The notes: generated by a model from the sequence alone, not told the origin. Positions 24,805 through 33,142 are shown, counted from the first letter of the stretch. The stretch: 42,842 bases of DNA from Caulobacterales bacterium RIFCSPHIGHO2_01_FULL_70_19 (GCA_001794825.1 MGLK01000003.1:276663-319504); one strand, 5' to 3'. Program-made: numbers and translations.

Positions 24805-24833
24805 GAGCCCGATCAGCAGGGTCGTCGGAGGCC

Positions 24834-25409
24834 TCAGCTTTCAGAGGGAGTCGCAGTCGTCCAGCAGCCTTCGAGACGACGAAGGGCTTCTGTCCACCAT
24901 CGCTCGATGGGTGTGTTGACGTTGCCCTCCAGGACCAGGGACATCGCAAGTCCGGTCCGTGCATCCCGGGCGGTGGACCAAAGCCGGTGATGGACGCCGT
25001 CCAAGGTCCAGCTCCACCGTTGGTCTTCCCGACCCAGCCGGGGCACGTCGATCCACGCCGCAGGCAGGTTCTCCAACTGAAGAAGCGCCCGCTCCAACGC
25101 CGGGCAGGATCGCGAGTCCGCCCAGACGATGGCCGTCTGACCGGCAGTCGGGCCAAAGCTCTCGCCTGACGCGCGACGTGCGACCCAGTAGTGAGTGGTG
25201 TTCGGCCACTTACCGAGGTGGATGACATAGAAGCGATTGGCGGACCAGGATCCCGACCGGCCGCCGGACGTCGTCACACCCGCGAACGCTTCCCGGCGCG
25301 GCCATGGCTGGTGTCGAATATCAAGTTCGTCGGACGCCGATTGCGCGACAGCAGAAACGGGCGCTCCCGAGCTCAACGCGACGACGAGCAGCAGTACCGG
25401 TTTCTTCAT
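24834..25409 (-). CDS. exported protein of unknown function
   Basis: The family is not recognised. The 191-residue product has a clear signal peptide, [20 protein letters not shown], cut near AVAQS. The mature part contains [40 protein letters not shown] and [20 protein letters not shown], with two Cys that could form a disulfide. There are no repeats or membrane segments after the signal. Base composition is a little less extreme than in neighbouring genes, with more A/T at wobble positions, which could mean recent acquisition, but this is an impression. It is convergent with the chromate transporter and divergent from rpsB. Confidence 0.75.
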   Translation of the reverse strand: MKKPVLLLVVALSSGAPVSAVAQSASDELDIRHQPWPRREAFAGVTTSGGRSGSWSANRFYVIHLGKWPNTTHYWVARRASGESFGPTAGQTAIVWADSRSCPALERALLQLENLPAAWIDVPRLGREDQRWSWTLDGVHHRLWSTARDARTGLAMSLVLEGNVNTPIERWWTEALRRLEGCWTTATPSES

Positions 25410-25451
25410 AACGGTTGTATCCGACCGAACCGGCGCGCACGCAAGGCAACC

Positions 25452-25480
25452 TTGCTTTCAGCCAGCAACTCGCCTAGAGA
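25452..25480 (+). promoter_or_regulatory. possible rpsB promoter
   Basis: TTGCTT (25452-25457), 17 bp, then TAGAGA (25475-25480, within CCTAGAGA). The latter partly matches the Caulobacter -10 form GCTANAWC. It would give a long leader of about 120 nt for rpsB. Confidence 0.35.
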
Positions 25481-25512
25481 CCCCGCGCACTTCGCACGCG
25501 GGCGTGGCGCTT

Positions 25513-25531
25513 CCGGGGGAGACATCCCCGG
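25513..25531 (+). other. hairpin in the rpsB leader
   Basis: CCGGGG and CCCCGG flank a 7-nt loop about 75 bp upstream of rpsB. A second possible stem, CCCGCG/CGCGGG, lies just upstream around 25482-25502. Such leader structures could mediate autoregulation by S2, as known for rpsB in other bacteria, but no conserved S2-binding motif was identified. Confidence 0.3.
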
Positions 25532-25605
25532 CGGCTCCGTTCCGAGGGGCCATCCGGTCCTTTAACCGTCCGCGCAACGTCTATCGGAAAAAGGACAAGA
25601 CGATC

Positions 25606-26517
25606 ATGGCTCTGCCTGAATTCTCCATGCGCACCCTGCTGGAAGCCGGCGCGCACTTCGGCCACCAGACCCACCGCTGGAACCCGAAGATGGAGCGCTA
25701 CATCTTCGGCGCGCGCTCCAACATCCACATCATCGACCTGTCCCAGTCGATCCCGCTGATGCACCAGGCGCTGGTCGCCGTGCGCGACGTCGCCGCCAAG
25801 GGCGGCCGCGTGCTGTTCGTCGGCACCAAGCGCCAGGCCGCCGACCCGGTCGCCGAGGCCGCCAAGCGCTGCGCCCAGTACTACATGAACAACCGCTGGC
25901 TCGGCGGCACCCTGACCAACTGGAAGACGGTGTCGGGCTCGATCGCCCGCCTGCGCGAGCTGGATGCCCTGCTGGAGTCGGGCGGCGAGGGCCGCGTCAA
26001 GCGCGAGCTGCTCAGCCTGCAGCGCGAGCGCGACAAGCTTGAAGCCTCGCTGGGCGGCATCAAGGACATGGGCGGCATCCCCGACATCATGTTCGTGATC
26101 GACACCAACAAGGAAGCGATCGCGATCCAGGAAGCCCGCAAGCTGAACATCCCGATCATCGCCATCCTCGACACCAACTGCGATCCGGACGGCATCACCT
26201 ATCCGATCCCCGGCAACGACGACGCCGCCCGCGCGATCCAGACCTACTGCGACCTGATCGCCGACGCCGTCCTCGACGGCCTGGCCTCGGGCGCCGCGGC
26301 CTCGGGCATCGACCTGGGCGCTTCGGAGGCCCCGGTCGAGCCGATGCTGCGCGAGGCCGATGCCCCGAAGGCTGAAGCCGAGGCCGCCCCGGCCGGCACG
26401 GAGGGCGTCGCCGCCGAGATGGAAGCGGCCGCCGAGCCGGCCGTCGCCGACGAGGCCGCCCAGGAGGCCACCACCGAGGCCAACGACGCGGTCGAGACCG
26501 AGAAGGCCACGGGCTGA
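25606..26517 (+). CDS. rpsB: 30S ribosomal protein S2
   Basis: Essential small-subunit protein that bridges head and body and helps recruit S1. The 303-residue product has all family hallmarks: [73 protein letters not shown] and [20 protein letters not shown]. The core ends near residue 245. A tail of about 55 residues very rich in Ala and Glu ([20 protein letters not shown] and onward) makes it longer than the 241-residue E. coli protein; such tails occur in alphaproteobacteria. AAGGA lies 9 bp before the ATG at 25606. It forms the classical rpsB-tsf operon. Confidence 0.98.
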   Translation: MALPEFSMRTLLEAGAHFGHQTHRWNPKMERYIFGARSNIHIIDLSQSIPLMHQALVAVRDVAAKGGRVLFVGTKRQAADPVAEAAKRCAQYYMNNRWLGGTLTNWKTVSGSIARLRELDALLESGGEGRVKRELLSLQRERDKLEASLGGIKDMGGIPDIMFVIDTNKEAIAIQEARKLNIPIIAILDTNCDPDGITYPIPGNDDAARAIQTYCDLIADAVLDGLASGAAASGIDLGASEAPVEPMLREADAPKAEAEAAPAGTEGVAAEMEAAAEPAVADEAAQEATTEANDAVETEKATG

Positions 26518-26524
26518 TCGCCCG

Positions 26525-26546
26525 ACGGCCCTCCGGCGAGGGCCGT
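26525..26546 (+). other. first rpsB-tsf intercistronic hairpin
   Basis: ACGGCCCT and AGGGCCGT form a perfect 8-bp stem with a CCGGCG loop, 7 bp after the rpsB stop. There is no U-run. It resembles an attenuator or processing site lowering tsf relative to rpsB. Confidence 0.5.
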
Positions 26547-26559
26547 GCGTGATTGACAC

Positions 26560-26584
26560 ACGGCCGGGCTAACCACCCGGCCGT
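26560..26584 (+). other. second rpsB-tsf intercistronic hairpin
   Basis: ACGGCCGGG and CCCGGCCGT form a perfect 9-bp stem with a 7-nt CTAACCA loop, 29 bp before the tsf ATG and before its AGGAG site. Its outer ACGGCC/GGCCGT arms are the same as in the first hairpin, so the two could also pair with each other. Confidence 0.5.
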
Positions 26585-26613
26585 ACCCGCATATCAAGAC
26601 TCAGGAGACTACA

Positions 26614-27555
26614 ATGGCCGAGATCACTGCCGCCCTCGTGAAGGAGCTTCGCGAGCGTTCGGGCGTCGGCATGATGGACTGCAAGAAGGCGCTGCAGGAA
26701 ACCAACGGCGACATGGACGCGGCCATCGACTGGCTGCGCGCCAAGGGCCTGTCCAAGGCCGCCAAGAAGGCCGACCGCGTCGCCGCCGAGGGCCTCGTCG
26801 CCGTCGCCTCGCGCGAAGAGGGCAAGGGCGAGGTCGCTGCGGCGATCGAGTTCAACGCCGAGACCGACTTCGTGGCCCGCAACGAGCTGTTCCAGAACGC
26901 CGCCAAGCGCTTCGCCCAGCTCGGCCTTGAGCACCACACCGTCGAGGCCCTGCACGGCGCCGAACTGGAAGCCGGCAAGACGGTCCAGGACGAAGTGACC
27001 CAGATGATCGCCACGATCGGCGAGAACATGCAGCTGCGCCGCGCCGCCCGCCTGTCGGTCGACGAGGGCGTGGTCGCCACCTACGTCCACAACGCGGTCT
27101 CGCCGGGCGTCGGCCGCATCGGCGTGCTGGTCGCCCTGCACGGCGGCGGCGACAAGGCGGCCCTGCGCGAACTGGGTCGCAAGATCGCCATGCACGTCGC
27201 GGCCACCTCGCCGCTGGCCCTGAACACCGACGACCTCGATCCGGCCGCGGTGGAGAAGGAGCGCGCCGTGCTGATCGAGAAGGCCAAGGAAGAGGGCCGT
27301 CCGGAGAACATGATCGAGAAGATCGTCTCGGGCCAGATCGCCAAGTTCCAGAAGGACGTGGTGCTGACCAAGCAGCCGTTCGTCATGGATCCGGACGTCA
27401 CCATCGAGCAGCTCGTGGCCAACACCGGCAAGGAGCTGGGCGCGCCGGGCCTGCACGTCGCCGGCTTCGTCCGCCTGGCCCTCGGAGAAGGCGTCGAGAA
27501 GGTCGAGGGCCCCGACTTCGCCTCGGAAGTCGCCTCCATGACCAGCGGCGGCTGA
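26614..27555 (+). CDS. tsf: translation elongation factor Ts
   Basis: Nucleotide-exchange factor for EF-Tu, 313 residues. It starts [20 protein letters not shown], followed by [20 protein letters not shown], the UBA-like N-terminal domain that contacts EF-Tu. [19 protein letters not shown] contains the TDFV motif whose Asp-Phe pair inserts into EF-Tu. Two core dimerisation subdomains follow ([14 protein letters not shown] and [20 protein letters not shown] segments). AGGAG lies 9 bp before the ATG. It is second gene of the rpsB operon, and an intrinsic terminator follows. Confidence 0.98.
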   Translation: MAEITAALVKELRERSGVGMMDCKKALQETNGDMDAAIDWLRAKGLSKAAKKADRVAAEGLVAVASREEGKGEVAAAIEFNAETDFVARNELFQNAAKRFAQLGLEHHTVEALHGAELEAGKTVQDEVTQMIATIGENMQLRRAARLSVDEGVVATYVHNAVSPGVGRIGVLVALHGGGDKAALRELGRKIAMHVAATSPLALNTDDLDPAAVEKERAVLIEKAKEEGRPENMIEKIVSGQIAKFQKDVVLTKQPFVMDPDVTIEQLVANTGKELGAPGLHVAGFVRLALGEGVEKVEGPDFASEVASMTSGG

Positions 27556-27585
27556 TCGCGCCATCCTCCGGGACGGCCGGAATTC

Positions 27586-27617
27586 AGGGGTCGGCGTTCG
27601 CTCGCCGGCCCCTTTTT
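27586..27617 (+). terminator. intrinsic terminator of rpsB-tsf
   Basis: AGGGGTCGGCG pairs with CGCCGGCCCCT (11 bp, one G-T wobble) around a TTCGCT loop, and TTTTT follows directly. This is a textbook rho-independent terminator. Confidence 0.9.
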
Positions 27618-27668
27618 CGTGGCTGCCGCGGGGTTGGCGACGGGACAGTTGACGCGGGAACCCGACAA

Positions 27669-27686
27669 TGTCACGTGTCCGCGACA
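27669..27686. promoter_or_regulatory. dyad at the blaI start, candidate BlaI operator
   Basis: TGTC-n-CG-n6-CG-n-GACA is an 18-bp dyad with 12 matching positions, ending 1 bp before the ATG at 27688. BlaI/MecI repressors bind TACA/TGTA-type inverted repeats over their own promoters, so autoregulation is likely. The exact operator in this lineage is unknown to me. Confidence 0.45.
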
Positions 27687-27687
27687 G

Positions 27688-28089
27688 ATGGGAGACGCCT
27701 CCTTGGCCGCGATTGATCCGAACGATACGGAGCTTGAGGTTCTGAAGCGCTTCTGGCGCGATGGAGAGCTCTCGGCGCGCGAGGTTCACGAGCGCATCGC
27801 GACGGAGTTCGACTGGACCCCGTCCACCACCCGCACCGTGTTGGAGCGCATGCGGACCAAACGGCTGCTGTCGCGCCGCCAGGTGCATGGCGTCGTCGTG
27901 TACGCCCCCGTGCAGCCTAAGGTGCAGGTGCTGGGCCGGCTGATGCGGCGGCTGTCCGACCTGCTCGAGCTGGACAAGGGCCTCCCGGCCGCCGCCTTCG
28001 TGGGCAGTCAGATTCTGGACTCCGACGACATCGCCGAGCTGGAGGCCCTGCTGGGCGAGACTCCGGAAGACGAGGGGGCGGCGAAATGA
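27688..28089 (+). CDS. blaI: BlaI/MecI/CopY-family repressor
   Basis: Winged-helix repressor of 133 residues. The N-terminal domain (about 10-75) has LEVLKRFWRDGELSAREVHE, WTPSTTRTVLERMRTKRLLS and HGVVVYAP, the standard BlaI helix-turn-helix and wing. The C-terminal helices (LGRLMRRLSDLLELDKGLPA, DDIAELEALL) would dimerise; in this family the sensor protease cleaves near here to relieve repression. The ATG at 27688 has no good ribosome site; an in-frame TTG at 27703 with GGGAG upstream is an alternative. It overlaps the M56 gene by 4 bp, the normal repressor-sensor pairing. No beta-lactamase gene is near. Confidence 0.92.
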   Translation: MGDASLAAIDPNDTELEVLKRFWRDGELSAREVHERIATEFDWTPSTTRTVLERMRTKRLLSRRQVHGVVVYAPVQPKVQVLGRLMRRLSDLLELDKGLPAAAFVGSQILDSDDIAELEALLGETPEDEGAAK

Positions 28090-29387
28090 ACGGGCCCCAG
28101 CTGATCCTTCTATCGCTCGGGCTGTCCATCGGACTGGCGGCGGCCGGTCTGGTCGTCCTCGGGAGATGGGAGCGACGGCTGGGAGATCCCGACCTCCGGG
28201 ATCGGCTCTGGGGTGCGCTGCTGTACGTCTCCGTCCTGCCGGTGCTTCTCGTGCCCCTGAGTCTCCTGCTGCCGGCGCCCGTCGTGGTCGTCGCCGAGCT
28301 CGCGGGCGGGGCCGCGTCTTCCGTGGAAGTCCTGCCGGCGCCCCGCTCCGCGTTCGGCCTCTCCCTCAATGGGCTGGTGCTGGGCGGTCTCGCCCTGGCT
28401 GCCGGGCTGGGCGCCTTGCGAGCAGCCGACTTCGGCCGACGCGCGATCGCGCTGCGTCGCCTGACGTCCGGGGCCCGCGACGCAGAGCCGGACATTGTCG
28501 GGAAGATCTCCGCGACCGCCGCCCGGCTTGGCGTTCCCATGCCGCGCGTGCGCTGTAGCGATGCGGTTCCGACGGCGTTGTTGACCGGCTTCTCCCGTCC
28601 CCTCCTTCTTCTGCCCGAGACCGCCGGTCCCCCGGTCGAGGCGGTCTGCGCCCACGAGCTTGCGCACCTTCGTCGCGGGGACCATCGGGCGGTGTGGATC
28701 GAGGAAGCGCTCCTCATCCTGTGCGCCGCCAATCCCTTGCTCCCGTGGATCCGCGCCCGCAGGGCCGCCGCGCGGGAGGAAGCCTGTGACGCGCTTGCGC
28801 TCGCCGGGGCCACGGAGGCCGCCCGGCGCCTCTACGCCCGGACGCTCGTCGATGCGATCCGGAAAGCCCCTAACCCGGCGGTCCCGGCCCTGACCTTCAC
28901 CAGTGCGAAAAGGAGCTTCGCCATGCTGCGCCTGAAAGCCATCCTCGAACCGGCTGCCCCGGCGGCCAGTCGACTGCGCCGGACCGCCTCCGTCGCCATC
29001 CTTCTCACGGCGGCGGCGACGGCCTCGGCATCGGTCGCCGTGGCGGCCCAGCGAGAGGCGATCGTGATATCCGGCCAGTCGTCCGACGCCGCCGAAGCGG
29101 AGCGGACCATCCGCAACCCGGCCTGGGACCAGCATCCGGTCCCCACCTATCCCGCCGCCGCCCTCGACGCGGGGGCCGACGCCGGATCGGCGTCCGTGCG
29201 CTGCGTAGCTCAAACGGACGGAGCCCTGTCGAGCTGCTCGGTGCTGAGTGAGACGCCCCCCGGCCTCGGGTTCGGCGCGGCCGCGGTGCACGCCGCCAGC
29301 GGCGCCCGCCTGGCCGCTCATCACCTCGCGGAGCTCCGGGAGCCGACGCCGGTCGTCTTCACCGTCCGCTTCCGGATTGCAGGCTGA
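28086..29387 (+). CDS. M56 (BlaR1-like) membrane metallopeptidase with C-terminal TonB-like domain
   Basis: Membrane-bound sensor-protease of 433 residues. Membrane helices lie at about 5-25, 41-68 and 93-110. The gluzincin-type zinc motif HELAH is at 190-194, with EEACDALAL near 231-239 carrying the third ligand. A further hydrophobic segment near 300-320 (SVAILLTAAATASASVAVAA) leads outside. Instead of the penicillin-binding sensor of BlaR1, the C-terminal 90 residues look like a TonB C-terminal-type fold: PVPTYPAAALDAGADAGSAS, VRCVAQTDGALSSCSV and PVVFTVRFRI. It probably cleaves BlaI in response to an envelope signal. The ligand is unknown, and the TonB-like end could sense or energise an outer-membrane partner. 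It is co-transcribed with blaI, and a terminator follows. Confidence 0.88.
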   Translation: MNGPQLILLSLGLSIGLAAAGLVVLGRWERRLGDPDLRDRLWGALLYVSVLPVLLVPLSLLLPAPVVVVAELAGGAASSVEVLPAPRSAFGLSLNGLVLGGLALAAGLGALRAADFGRRAIALRRLTSGARDAEPDIVGKISATAARLGVPMPRVRCSDAVPTALLTGFSRPLLLLPETAGPPVEAVCAHELAHLRRGDHRAVWIEEALLILCAANPLLPWIRARRAAAREEACDALALAGATEAARRLYARTLVDAIRKAPNPAVPALTFTSAKRSFAMLRLKAILEPAAPAASRLRRTASVAILLTAAATASASVAVAAQREAIVISGQSSDAAEAERTIRNPAWDQHPVPTYPAAALDAGADAGSASVRCVAQTDGALSSCSVLSETPPGLGFGAAAVHAASGARLAAHHLAELREPTPVVFTVRFRIAG

Positions 29388-29411
29388 CCAGGGACGTCTT
29401 CCAGGACACCA

Positions 29412-29442
29412 GGCTCGGCGAGCTCGCTCGCCGAGCCCTTTT
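29412..29442 (+). terminator. intrinsic terminator of the blaI operon
   Basis: GGCTCGGCGAG pairs perfectly with CTCGCCGAGCC (11 bp) around a CTCG tetraloop, followed by CTTTTC. Confidence 0.85.
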
Positions 29443-29528
29443 CTCGGCGCGGAGCGGAAAGGATCGGCACTCTTCACAGCCGCGCAGGTTCCGCTAGGCT
29501 CTACGGGGAAGCAGGGGGGGAGCGGCGC

Positions 29529-30239
29529 ATGTCCGACGCCGGAAAGCAGGGCCTCAGCGATCTCTCGGACGACATGCTCGGCTTCGGCGCGCGGGAGCTG
29601 GTCACGGCCCGAGACCTGGTGCTGCGCCCCGACGTCGTACTGGCGGCCTGGATGGAGCAGGGGCCCGAAGGCGGCGGCCGCTACGCCCGGCCGTTGCGGC
29701 TCTACCTCGCCATGAACGCCGTGTTGATGCTCATGCTGTTTCTACGCGGCGGAGCCGGCTTCCTGCTGGATTCTCTCTCGCCGGAAACGCTCTCGGACCT
29801 GGCCGGGCGCTCCGGCAAGTCGATGGAAGCCTTCGTCGCAGACGCCGACAACTGGATGACCTTCGTCATGGTGCCGCTGCTGGCGACTTTCTACGCCCTC
29901 GCCGCAGCGCCGCTGCTGCGCTGGTGGGACGCGGAGAATCTCGGCTGGCGTCGCGGCTTCCGCAGCGCCTTCGCCTGGCTCTGCGCCTGGACCATCCTGT
30001 GCCTGCCCCTTGGATGGTGGGCATACGGTCAGGGGGCGGTCCAGACCTTGGTGGCCGTCGCCTTCTTCGCTCTCAGCCTCGTCTCATTCCTGTGCATGGG
30101 GCGCGGCCGGTGGTACAGGTCGACGGCCGTCGGCGTGATGAAAGGCTTCGCGCTGACCCTGGCGGTGCTGGCCGCCGGGCTGCTGGGCGGCAACCTGGTC
30201 GTGGGCGTCGGTCTTCTCGCGGCCCTCTACACGCCCTGA
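29529..30239 (+). CDS. polytopic membrane protein, DUF3667-like
   Basis: Integral membrane protein of 236 residues. A soluble N-terminus of about 55 residues (SDLSDDMLGFGARELVTARD) leads into RYARPLRLYLAMNAVLMLML. Five membrane segments are likely at about 55-80, 108-130, 145-167, 170-190 and 200-232. The pattern of a short cytoplasmic N-terminus with R-Y-x-R-P-L-R-L-Y-L before the first helix resembles DUF3667 proteins; that resemblance is tentative and the function is unknown. GGGGGAG lies 8 bp before the ATG. It stands alone after the blaI operon terminator. Confidence 0.75.
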   Translation: MSDAGKQGLSDLSDDMLGFGARELVTARDLVLRPDVVLAAWMEQGPEGGGRYARPLRLYLAMNAVLMLMLFLRGGAGFLLDSLSPETLSDLAGRSGKSMEAFVADADNWMTFVMVPLLATFYALAAAPLLRWWDAENLGWRRGFRSAFAWLCAWTILCLPLGWWAYGQGAVQTLVAVAFFALSLVSFLCMGRGRWYRSTAVGVMKGFALTLAVLAAGLLGGNLVVGVGLLAALYTP

Positions 30240-30321
30240 CGGCAAGGACGGGACTATTCGCCCTTTGCGCCGGCCGCTCCGCCGCGCCAAATAGCCCGTC
30301 CGATTCCAAGGGGGTTCCTGA

Positions 30322-31920
30322 ATGAAGCGCCTGTTCGCCGCCGTCTCCATCGCCGCCGTCCTCGCCGCCGCGCCCGCCATGGCGCAGGCGCCTGACCTGG
30401 TCGCCGTCAACGGCATCTTCGACCAGGGCTTCAACCACTCCGAGGTGATGCGCACCGCCGCCCACCTGACCGACCGGATCGGCGGGCGGATGACCAACTC
30501 GCCGCAAATGCGCGAGACGGAGCGGTGGACGCAGGAGAAGTTCCGCGAGTGGGGCCTGTCGAACGTGCGGGCCGAGGGTTTCGAGTTCGGCCGCGGCTGG
30601 TCGATCGTGCGCTCCGACGCCCGCATGGTCGAGCCCCGGCCGCTGGAGCTGCGCGCCATCCCGGTGGCGTGGACGCCCGGCACGGACGGGGTGATCAGCG
30701 GCGAGGTGGTGCTGGCCCCGATGAGCCGGGTCGCCGACTTCGACAAGTATCGCGGCAAGCTGGCCGGCAAGATCGTGATGATCTCCGAACCGACGGACGC
30801 GACCGATCCGACCGAGCCCTTCTTCCGCCGCTGGACCGACGAGGAGCTGGCCGGCCGCACCGCCTATGTGCAGCCGAACCACGCCCCGGTGACGGTGAGC
30901 CGCGACGGCGGCCGCGACAACTTCGCCCTGCGGATGGACGAGTTCCTGGCTTCGGAGGGCGCGCTCGGCTGGGTCCGCATGTCCTATCGCGACGGCGGCC
31001 TCCTGCACGGGGCCGGCTACACCCACCGCGTCGGCGCCACGCCGACCCTGCCGGGCATGGAGCTGGCCGCCGAGGACTACCGCCGGCTGGCCCGCCTGTC
31101 GCGGGCGGGCGCGGCGCCGAAGCTGGAGCTGCTCAGCGAGGTCCGCTTCCACGACGAGGACGTCAACGCCTACAACGTGCTGGCGGACATCCCCGGAACC
31201 GGCCGCTCGGGCGAGTACGTCATGGCCGGGGCCCACTTCGACAGCTGGGTGGCCGCCGACGGGGCGGTGGACAACGCCGCCGGAACCGCCGTGGTCATGG
31301 AGGCCGCGCGCATCCTGAAGGCGCTCAACGTCCGGCCGAAGCGCACCATCCGCTTCGCCCTGTGGAACGGCGAGGAGCAGGGGCTGCACGGCTCGCTGGC
31401 CTATGTCGACCGTCACCTCGCCACGCGCGCGCCGCTGGGCGACGCGGAGCTGGACGCCCTGCCCAACGGCCAGACCTGGCGCGCCCGCTGGCCCGTCCAG
31501 CCGCGCGAGGGCTACGAGGACCTCGTCGCCTACTTCAACATCGACAACGGCTCCGGTCGCATCCGCGGCATCAACGCCGAGGGCAACGTCGCCGCCGCCG
31601 CCGTGTTCGAGGAGTGGCTGCAGCCGTTCCACAGCCTCGGCGCCACGACCGTATCGCTACGCCCCGCCGGCGGCACCGACCACGTCTACATGCAGACGGT
31701 CGGCATCCCCGGCTTCCAGTTCATCCAGGACCCGCTGGATTACGGCAGCCGCCTGCACCACACCTCGATCGACAGCTATGACCACCTGAAGCCCGAGGAT
31801 CTGCGCCAGGCGGCCGTGGTCCTGGCCGGCCTGCTGCTGGCCGCCGCCAATTCGGACGAGCCCCTGCCGCGCATGCCGCTGCCGACCCGGCCGACGCCGA
31901 CCGACCCGTTCGCGCAGTGA
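30322..31920 (+). CDS. exported M28-family metallopeptidase
   Basis: Secreted or periplasmic zinc aminopeptidase/carboxypeptidase-like enzyme, 532 residues. The signal peptide MKRLFAAVSIAAVLAAAPAM is cut after MAQA. A PA-like insert covers about 125-250. The di-zinc site of the M28 family is complete: AHFDSW (His, near 304), VDNAAGT (Asp, near 315), NGEEQGLHGS (two Glu, near 350), FNIDNGSG (Asp) and HHTSIDSYDHL (His near the end). GGGGTTCCTG upstream is a modest ribosome site. Such proteins degrade peptides outside the cytoplasm. With a type II machine 14 kb away it could be secreted, but nothing specific shows that. It is a single gene. Confidence 0.93.
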   Translation: MKRLFAAVSIAAVLAAAPAMAQAPDLVAVNGIFDQGFNHSEVMRTAAHLTDRIGGRMTNSPQMRETERWTQEKFREWGLSNVRAEGFEFGRGWSIVRSDARMVEPRPLELRAIPVAWTPGTDGVISGEVVLAPMSRVADFDKYRGKLAGKIVMISEPTDATDPTEPFFRRWTDEELAGRTAYVQPNHAPVTVSRDGGRDNFALRMDEFLASEGALGWVRMSYRDGGLLHGAGYTHRVGATPTLPGMELAAEDYRRLARLSRAGAAPKLELLSEVRFHDEDVNAYNVLADIPGTGRSGEYVMAGAHFDSWVAADGAVDNAAGTAVVMEAARILKALNVRPKRTIRFALWNGEEQGLHGSLAYVDRHLATRAPLGDAELDALPNGQTWRARWPVQPREGYEDLVAYFNIDNGSGRIRGINAEGNVAAAAVFEEWLQPFHSLGATTVSLRPAGGTDHVYMQTVGIPGFQFIQDPLDYGSRLHHTSIDSYDHLKPEDLRQAAVVLAGLLLAAANSDEPLPRMPLPTRPTPTDPFAQ

Positions 31921-31993
31921 CGGAAGGGGGAGGGGCGGGGCGCGACAACCGCGCCGCCTTCTCCCGGACCGCCGGAACGGCTAAGTCCTCACC

Positions 31994-32416
31994 ATGATCG
32001 GAAGATTGAACCACGTCGGCGTCGCCACCCCCTCGATCGAGGCGAGCGTCGCGATGTACCGCGACATGCTCGGCGCGACGAAGGCGCACACGCCCTTCGA
32101 CCTTCCGGCGCAGGGGGTGCGGGTCTGCTTCATCGACCTGCCCAACAGCCAGATCGAGCTGATCGAACCGCTGGGCGAGAACAGCCCGATCCACGGCTTC
32201 CTGGCGAAGAATGCGAAGGGCGGGCAGCACCACGTCTGCTTCGAGGTCGAGGACATCCTGGCGGCGCGCGACTCCCTGCGGGCGAAGGGCGCGACCATCC
32301 TCGGCACGGGCGAGCCGCGCATCGGAGCGCACGGCACGCCGATCATCTTCCTGCACCCGAAGGACATGGGCGGCGTGCTGGTGGAGCTTATGGAAACGCC
32401 GAAGGAGGCGCACTGA
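31994..32416 (+). CDS. mce: methylmalonyl-CoA epimerase
   Basis: Interconverts (2R)- and (2S)-methylmalonyl-CoA in propionate, valine and odd-chain fatty acid breakdown. The 140-residue protein is a glyoxalase/VOC fold with two beta-alpha-beta-beta-beta modules. The metal ligands are visible: His in LNHVGVATPS, Glu/His region in GGQHHVCFEVED, and Glu in GVLVELME. The start MIGRLNHVGVATPSI is canonical. The mutase genes are not in the window. It is followed 1 bp later by the DUF1467 gene, a linkage seen in many alphaproteobacteria. Confidence 0.95.
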   Translation: MIGRLNHVGVATPSIEASVAMYRDMLGATKAHTPFDLPAQGVRVCFIDLPNSQIELIEPLGENSPIHGFLAKNAKGGQHHVCFEVEDILAARDSLRAKGATILGTGEPRIGAHGTPIIFLHPKDMGGVLVELMETPKEAH

Positions 32417-32417
32417 C

Positions 32418-32681
32418 ATGCCGGTAGGCCTCTTCACCATGGTCGCCATCTACCTCGTCTGCTGGTGGGTGGTGCTGTTCACCGTCCTGCCGCTGGGCAT
32501 GAACCAGCGCGACCAGGAGCAGCCAACCGACGGCGCCCAGTGGGGCGCCCCGGTGCAGCCGAACCTGAAGAAGAAATTCCTCACCACCACCTGGGTGTCG
32601 GCCGTGGTCTGGCTCGTGGTGATGGCGCTGGTCTGGATCGGATGGATGCCGTTGCCCGACCTCGCGCCGCCGGCGGCGTGA
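32418..32681 (+). CDS. DUF1467 family membrane protein
   Basis: Small inner-membrane protein of 87 residues. Two transmembrane helices (about 4-26 and 59-79) flank a loop with QPNLKKKFLTTTWVSAV. The pattern MVAIYLVCWWVVLFTVLPLG followed by LKKKFL is typical of DUF1467, found beside mce in alphaproteobacteria. Function is unknown. The ATG at 32418 starts one base after the mce stop, so it is co-translated with mce. Confidence 0.9.
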   Translation: MPVGLFTMVAIYLVCWWVVLFTVLPLGMNQRDQEQPTDGAQWGAPVQPNLKKKFLTTTWVSAVVWLVVMALVWIGWMPLPDLAPPAA

Positions 32682-32685
32682 CGCC

Positions 32686-33024
32686 GTGACCGAGCGCCTG
32701 TTCCTCGTCAATCCGGGCTGGACCGACGACCACGGCGGCCCGTGGTACTGCCCCGCCGGCGCCGTGATCGAGGGCGTGCTGGCCTTCCATCCGCAGTTGC
32801 GGGAGCGGCTGGAGATCGTCCGGCTCGACTGGCCCCGACCACGCCCGCCGGTGATCGCGGCGGTCGGCGAGGAAAACCAGTCCTGCCCTCTGCTGGTGCT
32901 GGACGGCGAGCTGGACTGGCCGGACGCGCAGACCAGCGCCGCCACCGGCGCCCGGTTCCTGCAGGACGAGGCGATCATTCCGTATCTGGCCGCAAGGTAC
33001 GGGATTGCGCGGCCGCATCCGTAG
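32686..33024 (+). CDS. DUF3088 family protein
   Basis: Soluble protein of 112 residues starting at a GTG. It has a thioredoxin-like look: LFLVNPGWTDDHGGPWYCPA, then FHPQLRERLEIVRLDWPRPR, ENQSCPLLVLDG and DEAIIPYLAARYGI. These match DUF3088 proteins, which resemble the N-terminal glutathione-transferase/glutaredoxin domain with a single Cys near PWYCPAG. No activity is established. The gene begins 4 bp after the DUF1467 stop, making a three-gene unit with mce. Its stop borders the inverted repeat that follows. Confidence 0.85.
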   Translation: MTERLFLVNPGWTDDHGGPWYCPAGAVIEGVLAFHPQLRERLEIVRLDWPRPRPPVIAAVGEENQSCPLLVLDGELDWPDAQTSAATGARFLQDEAIIPYLAARYGIARPHP

Positions 33025-33142
33025 TAGGGTCCAGGTTCTAGGGGCTAGCTTCTAGGGGGCGACCGCCAGAGTGGTCGGAACCGGGTGCAAGAAAGCCCCC
33101 CTAGAACCTGATCCCTATCACCTAGCACCTCGCCCGGCCTAG
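33025..33142. repeat. CTAG-rich inverted repeat between DUF3088 and proS
   Basis: A 20-bp arm (33025-33044) is the reverse complement of 33098-33117 with two mismatches; 13 bp of it are perfect (CAGGTTCTAGGGG). The arm core TTCTAGGGG is repeated directly at 33050. An inner CGACC/GGTCG stem lies between the arms. Six CTAG tetramers occur within about 105 bp, although CTAG is rare in most bacterial genomes. It looks like a dispersed intergenic palindromic element that may serve as terminator for the mce unit. Confidence 0.65.

Noticed and set aside
27649..27677. TTGACG as -35 of a blaI promoter
   Set aside because: No acceptable -10 hexamer at 16-18 bp; GACAAT is too close. The promoter is left unassigned.
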